Part shown: piece by piece, positions 23,253-32,011 of the stretch
Layout of the letters: each line of letters starts with the position of its first letter
Numbering within the stretch: the first letter of the stretch is position 1
NCBI GenBank assembly: GCA_017503285.1
Contig: JAFVTH010000028.1
Span: 1 to 36,596 of the forward strand
DNA from: Clostridia bacterium
GTDB lineage: Bacteria; Bacillota; Clostridia; Oscillospirales; CAG-272
Direction of reading: 5' to 3'
Length of the DNA: 36,596 nucleotides
Translations under genes and position numbers: made by a program
Notes under the pieces: generated by a model
Seen by the model: the letters and a program-made list of their open reading frames with translations, nothing else
What the model was told of the DNA's origin: nothing
The model's database searches: none

Positions 23253-23671
23253 TACTGCTCCATCCTCGCAAGCTTGATTGATGAAATTGCAGAGGCGAAA
23301 AATGCGCCTGCACATATAGTGAATAAAACATAGGAGCGTGAGTATACTGTAAGTGCACCCATGGCGGCTAAGGTAAAGCTAAAGGCAAAGGCAAGCTTTG
23401 AGGTCCTTGGTCTTAGCTCCTTTGAGGTAATGCCCCAAACCGCATTAGCAACGCCAAAGGCAGATGCAACCGTTAAAAGAAGCATAAGCACGGCAGTAAC
23501 TGTATAGATATCGTTTGAGATATAGTGGAAAAGGTTTAGAAAGTTAGTATATTCAAGGGTGATGCCTAAGCTTGAAAGCCTTGTTTCACTAACTCTAATT
23601 ACAGGAAAAAGCATAGCAAGACACACAGTCAGATGTGAAGAAAATATAATCCAGTAATATTTCTTATGCAT
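23252..23671 (-). CDS. Four-helix membrane protein of unknown function
   Basis: A 139-residue protein with four predicted membrane helices at about 8-26, 50-72, 82-100 and 105-125, and short loops. I do not recognise a family. ATG 23671 is preceded by GGAGAGAGG, whereas the in-frame start at 23725 is poorly placed. It is coupled by TAATG to the TlpA-like lipoprotein, so a role in thiol redox at the membrane is possible but unproven. No consensus promoter is obvious in the 70 bases upstream, which are shared with the divergent thrS leader. Confidence 0.8.
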   Translation of the reverse strand: MHKKYYWIIFSSHLTVCLAMLFPVIRVSETRLSSLGITLEYTNFLNLFHYISNDIYTVTAVLMLLLTVASAFGVANAVWGITSKELRPRTSKLAFAFSFTLAAMGALTVYSRSYVLFTICAGAFFASAISSIKLARMEQ

Positions 23672-23740
23672 AACCTCTCTCCTTTCCTTTTTTGATATTT
23701 TATCATTTTTTAGTTTTCGTGTCAAGTTTAATTAAGATGC

Positions 23741-23769
23741 TTGACAATTCTTTTTTTCGGTGCTATAAT
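23741..23769 (+). promoter_or_regulatory. Promoter of the thrS T-box transcript
   Basis: Perfect consensus: TTGACA (23741-23746), 17-bp spacer, TATAAT (23764-23769). Confidence 0.9.
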
Positions 23770-23774
23770 AGGTA

Positions 23775-23964
23775 AAAAGCTATGACGGAAAGAGTAACAG
23801 TTTTTCCATTTTCAGAGAGAGTGGCACCTTGGTGCAAGCCACTTATTTGGGGGATTGTGAAGACCACTCCTGAGCTGCGGGCGGTAAAAAGCCTTGTCGT
23901 TTTCTCGCGTTAAGAGGTAATTAAGTTAAAGTACGGGTGGAACCGTGCGGATTTTGTTAATTCT
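23775..23964 (+). ncRNA. T-box riboswitch, threonine-specific
   Basis: Leader of thrS. It has a stem I with an AGAGTAA motif near the 5' side, a specifier ACC at 23863-23865 followed by A (Thr codon), and the T-box core AAGTACGGGTGGAACCGTGCGG (23929-23950) with TGGA at 23938-23941. TGGA would pair with tRNA ending UCCA, consistent with a U discriminator in tRNA-Thr. Uncharged tRNA-Thr should stabilise the antiterminator and allow thrS expression. Confidence 0.94.
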
Positions 23965-23965
23965 G

Positions 23966-24006
23966 CACCCCGACAAATGCGTTTTGTATTTGTCGAGGTG
24001 TTTTTT
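23966..24006 (+). terminator. T-box-controlled terminator of thrS
   Basis: Stem CACCCCGACAAAT / ATTTGTCGAGGTG (one mismatch) and six T. It is the alternative to the antiterminator formed by the T-box core. Confidence 0.9.
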
Positions 24007-24025
24007 ATTTTTAGGAGGTATAAAT

Positions 24026-25957
24026 ATGAAGGTATTTATCGGTGGAAAGGAAATCCAGTGCAATGCCGGAGAAACTGTTTATGACGCAGCAAGAGGCGCT
24101 GAGCTTATTGACAGAAGCGTTATCGCAGCATCAGTAAACGGTGAGACGGTTGCGCTTACTAAGGAGCTTTGCGAGGGGGATGAGGTTGAGCTTTTAACCT
24201 TTAATCAGCCTGCCGGAAAGCATGTTTTTTGGCATAGTGCATCACACATTTTAGCACAGGCTGTAAAAAGACTTTATCCTGATACAAAATTGACTATTGG
24301 CCCTGCTATCGAAAGCGGCTTCTACTACGACTTTGATGCATCTGTTGCAATCAACCAAGAGGTTCTTAAGAAAATTGAGGACGAGATGAAGAAAATCGTT
24401 AAGGAGAACCTTAAGATTGAGCGCTTTGAGCTTCCAAGAGCTGAGGCAAGAGCCTTTATGGTTGAAAGAGATGAGCCATACAAGGTACAGCTTATTGATG
24501 AGCTACCGGAGGATGCTGTTATCAGCTTCTATCAGCAGGGGGAATTTGTTGACCTTTGTGCCGGTCCACACATTTTTGCAACCGGTGCTGTAAAGGCGCT
24601 TAAGCTTCTACAATGCACAGGTGCTTATTGGAAGGGCGACCAAAGCAACAAGCAGCTACAAAGAGTTTACGGCGTTGCATTCCCATCCAAGGATGAGCTT
24701 AATGCACATCTCACTGCCCTTGAGGAGGCAAGAAAGAGGGACCACAACAAAATCGGCCGCGAGCTTGAATTCTTTACAACCGTTGACTCAATCGGTCAAG
24801 GCTTGCCAATCCTTATGCCTAAGGGTGCAAGGGTTATCCAGCTTTTACAGCGTTGGATTGAGGATGAGGAGCAAAAGCGTGGCTATCTTCTAACAAAGAC
24901 ACCACTTATGGCTAAGCGTGAGCTTTACAAGATTTCCGGACACTGGGACCACTACCTTGATGGTATGTTTGTTCTCGGCGACCCTGATGATTACACAAAG
25001 GAATGCTTTGCGCTCCGTCCTATGACATGTCCATTCCAATACCAGGTATTTCTAAATAAGAAGCGCTCATACAGAGATCTTCCAATGCGTCTTGGCGAAA
25101 CCTCTACTCTTTTCAGAAATGAGGATAGTGGCGAGATGCATGGTCTTATCCGTGTACGTCAGTTTACTATTTCCGAGGGTCACCTTATTTTAAGACCTGA
25201 CCAGCTTTCCGAGGAGTTCAAGGGCTGTCTTGTTCTTGCTAAGCATTGTCTTGAAACACTTGGTCTTTGGGAGGACTGCACCTTCCGTTTCTCACAGTGG
25301 GATCCAAAGCGCACTGACAAGTATGAGGGTACGCCTGAGCAATGGGACGAGGCACAGACAATTATGGGCAAGCTTCTTGACGAGATTGGTCTTGACTACG
25401 AGATTGGTATTGACGAGGCTGCCTTCTACGGTCCTAAGCTTGATATCCAATGCAAGAACGTATTTGGCAAGGAGGACACCATTGTTACTATCCAAATTGA
25501 TATGCTGCTTGCAAAGAAGTTTGGTATGGAATATGTAGACTCCAATAACCAGCTAGCAACACCTTATATAATTCACCGTACATCTATGGGCTGTTATGAA
25601 AGAACGCTTGCTCTTCTTCTTGAAAAGTATGCAGGTGCTTTGCCACTTTGGATGTCTCCAACACAAGCTACTATTATTCCTATCAACTCCGAGTTTGATG
25701 ACTACGCTAAGGAAATTGAAGCAAAGATGCTTAGCCGTGGTATGAGAGTTGAGGTTGACTGCCGTAATGAAACAATGGGTAAGCGTATTCGTGAGGCACA
25801 GCTACAAAAGATTAACTATGTTATTGTTGTTGGTGCAAACGAAAAGGATGCCGGCACAGTTTCTCTACGCGCACGCGGCGGTATTGATCTTGGTGTTATG
25901 CCTATTGATGAAATGATTGACAGACTTGATGTTGAAATCAAGGAAAAGAAAAGATAA
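24026..25957 (+). CDS. thrS: Threonyl-tRNA synthetase
   Basis: Charges tRNA-Thr. The 643 residues are the full bacterial layout: TGS domain (1-62), editing SAD domain starting with HSASHILAQAV (His70, His74) and LCAGPHI, class II catalytic core with MTCPFQYQVF (Zn Cys), FRNEDSGEMHGLIRVRQFT (motif 2), IHRTSMGCYERTLALLLEKYAG (motif 3), and the C-terminal anticodon-binding domain. The editing histidines are intact. Start at ATG 24026 follows TAGGAGG, after the T-box terminator; the upstream in-frame extension lies within the leader RNA and is not coding. Confidence 0.97.
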   Translation: MKVFIGGKEIQCNAGETVYDAARGAELIDRSVIAASVNGETVALTKELCEGDEVELLTFNQPAGKHVFWHSASHILAQAVKRLYPDTKLTIGPAIESGFYYDFDASVAINQEVLKKIEDEMKKIVKENLKIERFELPRAEARAFMVERDEPYKVQLIDELPEDAVISFYQQGEFVDLCAGPHIFATGAVKALKLLQCTGAYWKGDQSNKQLQRVYGVAFPSKDELNAHLTALEEARKRDHNKIGRELEFFTTVDSIGQGLPILMPKGARVIQLLQRWIEDEEQKRGYLLTKTPLMAKRELYKISGHWDHYLDGMFVLGDPDDYTKECFALRPMTCPFQYQVFLNKKRSYRDLPMRLGETSTLFRNEDSGEMHGLIRVRQFTISEGHLILRPDQLSEEFKGCLVLAKHCLETLGLWEDCTFRFSQWDPKRTDKYEGTPEQWDEAQTIMGKLLDEIGLDYEIGIDEAAFYGPKLDIQCKNVFGKEDTIVTIQIDMLLAKKFGMEYVDSNNQLATPYIIHRTSMGCYERTLALLLEKYAGALPLWMSPTQATIIPINSEFDDYAKEIEAKMLSRGMRVEVDCRNETMGKRIREAQLQKINYVIVVGANEKDAGTVSLRARGGIDLGVMPIDEMIDRLDVEIKEKKR

Positions 25958-25972
25958 CTAGAATAAAGTAAT

Positions 25973-26007
25973 AAAGCCCTGCAAAATAATAGTTGTCAGG
26001 GCTTTTT
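25973..26007 (+). terminator. Terminator between thrS and hrb
   Basis: Stem AAAGCCCTG / CAGGGCTTT, extendable by CAA/TTG, followed by TTTTT. The next gene starts 17 bases later and has no visible promoter of its own. Confidence 0.8.
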
Positions 26008-26023
26008 ACAAAATGGAGGGCTT

Positions 26024-26635
26024 ATGGAACAAAGAATTGAAGCAAATGCTCTTTTTAATATTGGCTATGGTCTTTATGCAGTCACCTATAACGACGGTGC
26101 AAGAAGCAACGGACTTATTGTAAATACAGTTGTTCAGGTAACAAGCACACCTCTTAAGGTAGCTGTAACAATAAACAAATCAAACTACTCCCACGATGTT
26201 ATAAAAAATACCAAAAAAATGAATGTTTGCCCCTTAACTATCGACACTCCCTTTGAGATTTTTGAAAAATTGGGCTTTCATAGCGGCAGGGATACAGACA
26301 AGCTTTCCGGTATTTTAAATTGGTCCAGCGCAAACGGTCTTGCCGTTTTAAGTGCTGACTATGTTAACTCATTTTTCTCCCTTGAGGTTTTGGAATATGT
26401 TGACCTTGGAACACACGGTATGTTTATTTGTGGTGTTACCGAGGCTGTGGAAATTTCCGACGTTGAAACAATGACCTATACCTACTATCACAAGAATGTT
26501 AAGCCAAAGCCACAAGCCAAGGCTAAGGGATACGTTTGTAAGATTTGCGGTTATGTTTACGAGGGCGAAAATCTGCCAGAGGATTTTGAGTGCCCTATTT
26601 GTAAGCATGGTGCAATTGATTTTGAAAAATTATAA
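26024..26635 (+). CDS. hrb: Flavoredoxin-rubredoxin fusion (high-molecular-weight rubredoxin)
   Basis: A 203-residue electron-transfer protein. Residues about 1-155 are a flavin-reductase-like FMN domain (LFNIGYGLYAVTYNDG, VNTVVQVTSTP, ANGLAVLSADYV). A short Lys/Pro linker leads to a C-terminal rubredoxin (169-203) with all four iron ligands in two CxxC pairs: Cys172/175 and Cys190/193. In Moorella and related anaerobes such a fusion transfers electrons to an oxygen- or NO-reducing flavodiiron protein; no such partner is in this window. Downstream of the thrS terminator, it may rely on read-through. Confidence 0.93.
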   Translation: MEQRIEANALFNIGYGLYAVTYNDGARSNGLIVNTVVQVTSTPLKVAVTINKSNYSHDVIKNTKKMNVCPLTIDTPFEIFEKLGFHSGRDTDKLSGILNWSSANGLAVLSADYVNSFFSLEVLEYVDLGTHGMFICGVTEAVEISDVETMTYTYYHKNVKPKPQAKAKGYVCKICGYVYEGENLPEDFECPICKHGAIDFEKL

Positions 26636-26637
26636 CA

Positions 26638-26662
26638 AAAAGCAGGCAAATGCCTGCTTTTT
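26638..26662. terminator. Bidirectional terminator after hrb
   Basis: Stem AAAAAGCAGGCA / TGCCTGCTTTTT with a two-base loop (effectively a tetraloop), between convergent stops. Confidence 0.9.
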
Positions 26663-26687
26663 TGTTAAAATATTGCGATACGTGTCG

Positions 26688-27029
26688 CTAATTCTCTTGA
26701 TTTTCGTCCTTGTATGCCTGTACTCTTTTGCCACATTCCGGGCATTTTAGAGTATAATAGGTTTTATCGTCTATGGTTTCAAAAAGGAACTGACCTAAAA
26801 GGCAGCTATACCATTTTGGCTTGAAGCGATGAGAGCCGTCCTTGCAGACAAAATACTTTTTAGACATCAAAATTGCTTTGACGGTTATATGTAGCACAAG
26901 ATATACGCCTAATATAACAAGCACAACCCACCATGGGGTTTTTATAACATTGTCGCCGATGTGTGTTTCGCAGGAGGACAATACTATTAACATAAGGGAT
27001 GCAAGTACGCTTAAAATAATCCTTTTCAT
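26688..27029 (-). CDS. Small lipoprotein-membrane protein with zinc-ribbon-like tail
   Basis: A 113-residue protein. The N-terminus looks like a lipoprotein signal (LIVLSSC, Cys20). A second hydrophobic helix lies at about 32-54. The C-terminal part has Cys62, Cys76 and CPECG (Cys96, Cys99), with four Cys in a zinc-ribbon-like arrangement. If Cys20 is lipidated outside, the ribbon would be cytoplasmic. No family recognised. ATG directly follows the ClC stop codon, and its binding site AAAGAGG is inside the ClC gene, so the two proteins are coupled and possibly interacting. Confidence 0.78.
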   Translation of the reverse strand: MKRIILSVLASLMLIVLSSCETHIGDNVIKTPWWVVLVILGVYLVLHITVKAILMSKKYFVCKDGSHRFKPKWYSCLLGQFLFETIDDKTYYTLKCPECGKRVQAYKDENQEN

Positions 27030-28610
27030 CTATACCTCTTTCGCTTGTGTGCCGGCTATGGCTTCAAGCTCTTTTTTTGTTTGTTCTATATCCAATGTTG
27101 AATATTGAATTGTAAGTATGTCGCCAATGCCAAGCTCCTTACCGCCGTGTCCGTCTAATTCAGCATTTGAATTCTCTGCTTTTTTAACCGATAAAACAAA
27201 CAGGTTGGCAGGCCAGAAAATATCTCTGATTTGCTTTCCCACTGCAAAGGAGCCGTTTTGAATTTCTATTTTTTCGTTAACCACAAGTGGTTCCTTGCCC
27301 TCGCTTTGCTCCTCAACCCTTTCCTCAAGGGCTCTATCATTTATGGATTTCACACCAAACGCCTCGCAAACGAAATATGCAACAAGGCTGACTATAATAA
27401 CCGGAATTATGTTATCCCAGCAAGCAAGCGCTTCTACGGCAAAAACAATTGCGGTAAGTGGTGTTTTAACCACGCCGGAAAGACAAGCCACCATACCAAG
27501 AATGACAATAACTGTCATAAGGCTTGAGTCCAGCCCCAGCATAACAAGTCCCTTGCCTAGCAAGGATGACACAAGTGCGCCTATGGCAAGGACAGGCAAG
27601 AACATACCGCCTGTGATGCCGTTTGCATTTGCGCTTAGTGTCAGGGTTGTTCTAATAACAAGGAGTGCTATTAAAACAAGCGCACTTGGGCTACTGAACA
27701 AAAGCTCCTCAATAAGCATATGTCCTGTTGAAATGCCGGAAAAGGAAAATACGCCGGCAATTAGTGTAAGGCTAAGGATTATAAATATTTTTACATAACC
27801 GGGGACCTTGGCAAGCTTTTTCTTAAACAGAACGCTAATTAGGTCATAATACTTTAGCATAGCTACGCCAAAAATTCCGACAACTAAACCAACAAGCAAG
27901 GGTATCCATAGCTGTGAAAGCTGAAGCGCTTTAATTTCGCTTATATGGAAAAGGCCAGGAGAAATACCAAGAAGCGGGCATAAAAGCTGATTTGTTATGC
28001 TTGCAAAAACAACAGATGAGGATGCAACCATCATAATGGTTGGTGAAATCCTTTGATGCGCCTCCTCTACAGCGAACAAAATGCCAGAAATCGGCGCTCC
28101 TGTAGCGACTGCAAAGCCGGCACAAGCACCTCCTGTCATAGAATATCTATCCCAGGCAAAACGTTTTCTTAAGACTATCCTTGTTGTTCCCCTGCCGACT
28201 GCAGTACCGATTTGGACAGATGGACCCTCGTTACCAAGTGGCACGCCCATCAAAAATGAAAGCAAGGACATAAGCACAACGCCAATCAGTGTGCGAAGCC
28301 ACTTGAAGGTCAAAATACCTCTCAAAATGCCAATTGAGGTGGGAATACCACCACCCTTTATGTCAGCCACTCTTTTGTTTACATGGTAAATAAGCAAGCC
28401 CAAAAGGAAGAATACTATAAGGGCTACGGGGATTAGGTACGGCATTCTGCGAATAAGCCCATAGCATGCTTGGGACAGGTTGATTGCGTAGCCTGCCAAA
28501 AACTTAAAAAGCGTAACAAATGCCGAGGTTAAGGTGCCTACAAAAAAGCCAAGCAAAATGGCAGGGACAACTAAGTTAACTATATAGTTGCCTACTTTTT
28601 TAAGTCTCAT
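27030..28610 (-). CDS. ClC family chloride channel/antiporter with C-terminal TrkA-C-like domain
   Basis: A 526-residue ClC protein. The membrane core (about 1-410) carries the three signatures: GGGIP at 86-90 (Gly for the usual Ser of GSGIP), GNEGP at 126-130 (Glu128, the gating glutamate) and GAPISGILFAVEEAH (Glu182/183, matching the internal proton glutamate of antiporter ClCs). Residues about 445-520 form a TrkA-C/RCK-C-like domain (GSFAVGKQIRDI, GIGDILTIQY), probably regulatory. Presence of both glutamates suggests H+/anion exchange. ATG follows GGGAGGTG. It is co-transcribed with the small ribbon protein. Confidence 0.92.
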   Translation of the reverse strand: MRLKKVGNYIVNLVVPAILLGFFVGTLTSAFVTLFKFLAGYAINLSQACYGLIRRMPYLIPVALIVFFLLGLLIYHVNKRVADIKGGGIPTSIGILRGILTFKWLRTLIGVVLMSLLSFLMGVPLGNEGPSVQIGTAVGRGTTRIVLRKRFAWDRYSMTGGACAGFAVATGAPISGILFAVEEAHQRISPTIMMVASSSVVFASITNQLLCPLLGISPGLFHISEIKALQLSQLWIPLLVGLVVGIFGVAMLKYYDLISVLFKKKLAKVPGYVKIFIILSLTLIAGVFSFSGISTGHMLIEELLFSSPSALVLIALLVIRTTLTLSANANGITGGMFLPVLAIGALVSSLLGKGLVMLGLDSSLMTVIVILGMVACLSGVVKTPLTAIVFAVEALACWDNIIPVIIVSLVAYFVCEAFGVKSINDRALEERVEEQSEGKEPLVVNEKIEIQNGSFAVGKQIRDIFWPANLFVLSVKKAENSNAELDGHGGKELGIGDILTIQYSTLDIEQTKKELEAIAGTQAKEV

Positions 28611-28673
28611 CCTTACACCTCCCTGCTTACTTTTCGCTATTATATTAACACATTATTTTTATAAATTCAATAA

Positions 28674-28694
28674 GGACACCCAAATTGGGTGTCC
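28674..28694 (-). terminator. Hairpin after the GH36 gene
   Basis: Stem GGACACCC / GGGTGTCC with a five-base loop. The minus-strand T-tract (TTATTGAATTT) is imperfect, so termination may be partial. Confidence 0.6.
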
Positions 28695-28702
28695 TTTTTA
28701 TA

Positions 28703-30277
28703 TTAAAAGTTACTACCAAAGGGGGTTGACCAGTTGTATGTCACCCTTTCGCCGTTGATTAAATACTCCTCCGGGCGAGTTGTTTCCATCCAGTCTAGAG
28801 GAATAAGCTCATCATTTTGAACGGATGCAACCTCAAAGGCTCTTCTTAATTCCTCATTTTCCTTTTCGTTAAGCACATTTGGCTTGCAGGAAACGAAGAG
28901 TGCTGAGCCACTTCTTGCAAGAATGTGAAGCCATTGACGGTTTAGTGACCAGTCAATTGCTCCGGTAATGCCAACGCAGTCAGCATCTGCGCCAAAGAAG
29001 GCATTATTCTGGGCAACTCTAAATGCAAGAGTATTAACACCCATTTTTGCTGTTCTGTTCCAGTCAAAGCCACTTGTGTCATCTCCTGTGCGATTAAGCT
29101 GATGAAGCCCCGCACAGAGGTGACCGATAACATTACAGCCGATGATTACAGCGCCGTTTGAGTTATCCTTAATGGTTCTATAAAAATTCTTAATGATTTG
29201 CGCGCTTGTTTTGGTTCTATCGTAAAAGCCCCAGCTACCCGTAGCAGGTGAATCTGTGATTTCAAAGCCCCACTTGCCAAAAATATCAAAGGTAGAAAAG
29301 TCGTGCTTTATGAGCTGGTATCCCCAGTCTACAATTTGCTGTGTGGTTTTTGCCACATATTCAAGCACCTGTGGATGTGATGGGTCTAAAACCTTGTTAC
29401 AGCGCGACAAATACCACTCCTCCGGGAAGGTATCAACCTTTCTTGGCTCGTCATCTCTGCCGTTTATTAGGTATCTTACCCAAATACCGGGGCGCACGCC
29501 AATGTCCTTCATTTCCTTGGCAAGGCGCTTCATATCCGGAAAATGCTCGTTTCCTGTATCCCAAGGGGCATCACAGGAGTGTGGCTGCCATCCGTCGTCG
29601 ATAACCATATATGGTATGTTTTCGTTATTTTTGCAAAGCTCCTTGACTATTTTTGTGTCGGAGATAATTTCCTCGTGGGAGCTTTTTCCATATGCGTAAT
29701 ACCAGTTATTTGAGCCATAAACCACATGGTCGGTTGTATATGGATTTGGACTCATAACCTTACAAAACTCCTTAAGGGCAGAAAACGCAGACATTTCTCT
29801 ATATTCCTTGAAGAAAATGGTTGCACACTCAAGATCATTTTCAAGAAGTGTTGGTAAAGCACCATTTCTTATATCAAGCCAAAGTGTCACGCCATAGCCA
29901 TCGCATTGCCAGTACGCCAAGGAATTTGCGCCAACCTTAACACCAAAGCATTCTGTCAAGCGACCGCTAAAATCTCTTATACTGTCGCTACCATTTGATG
30001 CAAGAAAGTACCAAGGCATATTTCTTTCGGGGTAAATACCACGCCATTCAAGGTCGCCATAGCCCCTTTCCCATGCGTCCCCAAGAATTTTTACATCCTT
30101 GCGCATTTTTTCGTTCCACCTAAGGCGAAGATATTTAACAGCTTGTCCCTTTGCCTCAAGGGTTACAGTAATGCCATCGTTTTCCCCATAGACTACTCTT
30201 GCCTTATCTGTGCTTCCGATTGTTAACACCTCATTTTCAAGATAAAGTGTTGCAATATCAGGTATTCTAAGCTTCAT
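28703..30277 (-). CDS. Glycoside hydrolase family 36-like alpha-galactosidase/glycosidase
   Basis: A 524-residue cytoplasmic glycosidase with a short N-terminal beta domain and a central barrel. GH36/melibiase features: YMVIDDGWQ (226-231), the nucleophile strand YQLIKHDFSTFD with Asp326, and RTGDDTSGFDWN with the acid/base Asp399 or 400. The protein is shorter than classical GH36 enzymes (about 700 residues) and lacks a signal peptide, so substrates would be imported oligosaccharides. Exact linkage specificity is unknown. Start at ATG 30277 has only a weak AAGA-type site. It follows the esterase by 51 bases in a three-gene operon. Confidence 0.87.
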   Translation of the reverse strand: MKLRIPDIATLYLENEVLTIGSTDKARVVYGENDGITVTLEAKGQAVKYLRLRWNEKMRKDVKILGDAWERGYGDLEWRGIYPERNMPWYFLASNGSDSIRDFSGRLTECFGVKVGANSLAYWQCDGYGVTLWLDIRNGALPTLLENDLECATIFFKEYREMSAFSALKEFCKVMSPNPYTTDHVVYGSNNWYYAYGKSSHEEIISDTKIVKELCKNNENIPYMVIDDGWQPHSCDAPWDTGNEHFPDMKRLAKEMKDIGVRPGIWVRYLINGRDDEPRKVDTFPEEWYLSRCNKVLDPSHPQVLEYVAKTTQQIVDWGYQLIKHDFSTFDIFGKWGFEITDSPATGSWGFYDRTKTSAQIIKNFYRTIKDNSNGAVIIGCNVIGHLCAGLHQLNRTGDDTSGFDWNRTAKMGVNTLAFRVAQNNAFFGADADCVGITGAIDWSLNRQWLHILARSGSALFVSCKPNVLNEKENEELRRAFEVASVQNDELIPLDWMETTRPEEYLINGERVTYNWSTPFGSNF

Positions 30278-30328
30278 TTTTCTTAAAAATCAACCACAGG
30301 GTCGACTATTTTTCTCCTAATAGTATTT

Positions 30329-31051
30329 TTATTTGATAATTTCGTCCTTTATATACTGTGCATATTTTAGCTTTGAATCGTAATCCAAATCACAGTGGCC
30401 TCTGTTCTTAACTATATCGTAGGTTATATCAAAGCCCTCTTTTTTCATCTTTTCGACAAAGAGATTTGAATGCTTTTCAATATTAACAGCATCGTCTGTA
30501 TCACAATGAAAAATGTGGTATTTTACCCTTGGTAGCTTTTCAATAAGATGCACCGGGGATAAGGATTTTAATCCTTCCTCAAGTGTGCCGTTTGTACCAT
30601 AAAGAGCACTATATAATGTTCTTGGCAAATCCACCCTTTCTGTGTAGTGGTAAACCACATCGCAAACCGGACAATTTGCAACGCAGGCAACCGGCGTCCT
30701 TTTTGCATACGCCATATAGGTTATTGCGCATTGACCACCCATACTGCCACCTGTGGACACAATCGGAGTGCTTTTCGGCAGGTCAAAATGTTCAAAAACA
30801 ACATCAATAATTTCGTCGGTGTAATCAACCTCTTGCCTGTTCATCCAGCCCCACGGGTTGTTATATGGGACAACGTAAAGTATGCCGTCCTTGCCATAAA
30901 ACTCGCCCTCGGTAGTGTCTCCACCGTTATACATGCTTTGACAGCCAAGACCAAAAAAGGAAATTACTACGCCCTTTATTGGCTTTTTTACTACACTGTC
31001 ATTTATATATGTATAATACCTGATTTTATCATAAGTAATTTGCTTTTCCAT
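30329..31051 (-). CDS. Alpha/beta hydrolase, putative esterase
   Basis: A 240-residue cytoplasmic hydrolase. GGSMGG at 101-106 gives the nucleophile Ser103; CDTDDAVN (183-190) and NRGHCDL (216-222, His219) supply the likely Asp and His. The layout resembles prolyl-oligopeptidase-like esterases that act on acylated sugars; the substrate is not readable. Between a sugar isomerase and a GH36 enzyme, a deacetylation role is an inference. ATG 31051 follows GAGGAC and is eight bases after the isomerase stop. Confidence 0.82.
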   Translation of the reverse strand: MEKQITYDKIRYYTYINDSVVKKPIKGVVISFFGLGCQSMYNGGDTTEGEFYGKDGILYVVPYNNPWGWMNRQEVDYTDEIIDVVFEHFDLPKSTPIVSTGGSMGGQCAITYMAYAKRTPVACVANCPVCDVVYHYTERVDLPRTLYSALYGTNGTLEEGLKSLSPVHLIEKLPRVKYHIFHCDTDDAVNIEKHSNLFVEKMKKEGFDITYDIVKNRGHCDLDYDSKLKYAQYIKDEIIK

Positions 31052-31059
31052 AAGTCCTC

Positions 31060-31905
31060 TTAGTCCCACATACCAAGATTTGGCTTTGGGGTAGATATAA
31101 CAGTTATTGGCTTGTTTTCAAAAACCTCATTTGCGTTTCTTACAAAATCCTCTGCTGTAAGGTCTCTGTCCCTTATAATAGTATTTGGGCATCCAAGATT
31201 AATTTCGTACATCCAAGGTCCGCTATATCCTATTTCCTTAAGCGCGCCAAGAATAGCTTGCCAATCAAGCTTACCCTCGCCCGGGAGCCAATGTCTTTCG
31301 TTTATAAAATCATAGTCAGAAATGTGTGTTGTTACAATTTTGCTTCCGATTTTCTTGATAAACTTAATCGGATCCTCGGAAAGTAAATGGTTAGTGTCAA
31401 AGCACGCCCTAAGGTCAGGGTGGGCAGTCAAAAGCTCTAAAATATCATCAGAATTTCTACCAAGGCAGGTGCGAGGCAGGTTCTCCACGCAAATGGTGGC
31501 TCCTCTTTTTCCGGCAAACTCTTGTAAAACATAAAGGCTTTTTTTAGCGCATGCCATTCTTTCTGCCCTTTTATCCTCATCAATCGGCTCACCACTTGGG
31601 TGAATAATAAATCTATAAATGCCGATAGATGTAGCTTTTTCGATCAATGAAGAAAGATATTCTATGCTATACTCACAGTAAGCAGGATGAGAAATATCAA
31701 TTTCATTAAATGGCATAAACGGAAGATGAAAGGAAAGAACGGTTACTCCATATTTTACGCTCCAGCTCTTTAACAATTCAAAATCCAAGGTTTTGTAGGC
31801 GTTTGATGAAATAGAAAGCTCTACAATTTTTACCCCTGCCTCCTTATACATTTGGAAGCGCTTTTCGTTAATAGTGTCAGTGGTTGACATTCCTATTTGA
31901 TACAT
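31060..31905 (-). CDS. Sugar phosphate isomerase/epimerase (xylose-isomerase-like TIM barrel)
   Basis: A 281-residue AP-endonuclease-2/xylose-isomerase-like barrel. Metal-ligand segments are visible: HPSGEP, CVENLPRTCLG, CFDTNHLLSEDP, THISDYD and MYEINLG. Such enzymes interconvert keto- and aldo-sugars or epimerise them; the substrate is unknown. First gene of the operon with an esterase and a GH36 glycosidase, together suggesting breakdown of an unusual, acylated oligosaccharide. No transporter is linked. ATG 31905 follows AAAGGAG at nine bases; an in-frame start at 31935 is unsupported. Promoter at 31937-31965. Confidence 0.85.
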   Translation of the reverse strand: MYQIGMSTTDTINEKRFQMYKEAGVKIVELSISSNAYKTLDFELLKSWSVKYGVTVLSFHLPFMPFNEIDISHPAYCEYSIEYLSSLIEKATSIGIYRFIIHPSGEPIDEDKRAERMACAKKSLYVLQEFAGKRGATICVENLPRTCLGRNSDDILELLTAHPDLRACFDTNHLLSEDPIKFIKKIGSKIVTTHISDYDFINERHWLPGEGKLDWQAILGALKEIGYSGPWMYEINLGCPNTIIRDRDLTAEDFVRNANEVFENKPITVISTPKPNLGMWD

Positions 31906-31936
31906 ATGATATTTCTCCTTTTGCTTTGTTATCATT

Positions 31937-31965
31937 ATTTTACCATTATTAACCTATAAAATCAA
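31937..31965 (-). promoter_or_regulatory. Promoter of the isomerase-esterase-GH36 operon
   Basis: Minus strand: -35 TTGATT (31960-31965), 17-bp spacer, -10 TAAAAT (31937-31942), the same hexamers as the coaW promoter. Confidence 0.7.
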
Positions 31966-31976
31966 TAGAATATATC

Positions 31977-32006
31977 AAAAAATCGGACACAGGGTCCGAT
32001 TTTTTT
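31977..32006 (-). terminator. Terminator of the AAA+ protease operon
   Basis: Minus-strand stem AAAAATCGGAC / GTCCGATTTTT, loop CCTGT, T-rich tail, six bases after the YbjN-like stop. Confidence 0.9.
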
Positions 32007-32011
32007 GTTTA

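Noticed and set aside
23945-24025. N-terminal extension of ThrRS (in-frame start at 23945)
   Set aside because: It would overlap the T-box terminator; the ATG at 24026 has a strong binding site and the TGS domain begins there.
26496-26750. 84-aa plus-strand frame after hrb
   Set aside because: It crosses the hrb terminator and starts inside hrb in another frame; no family features.
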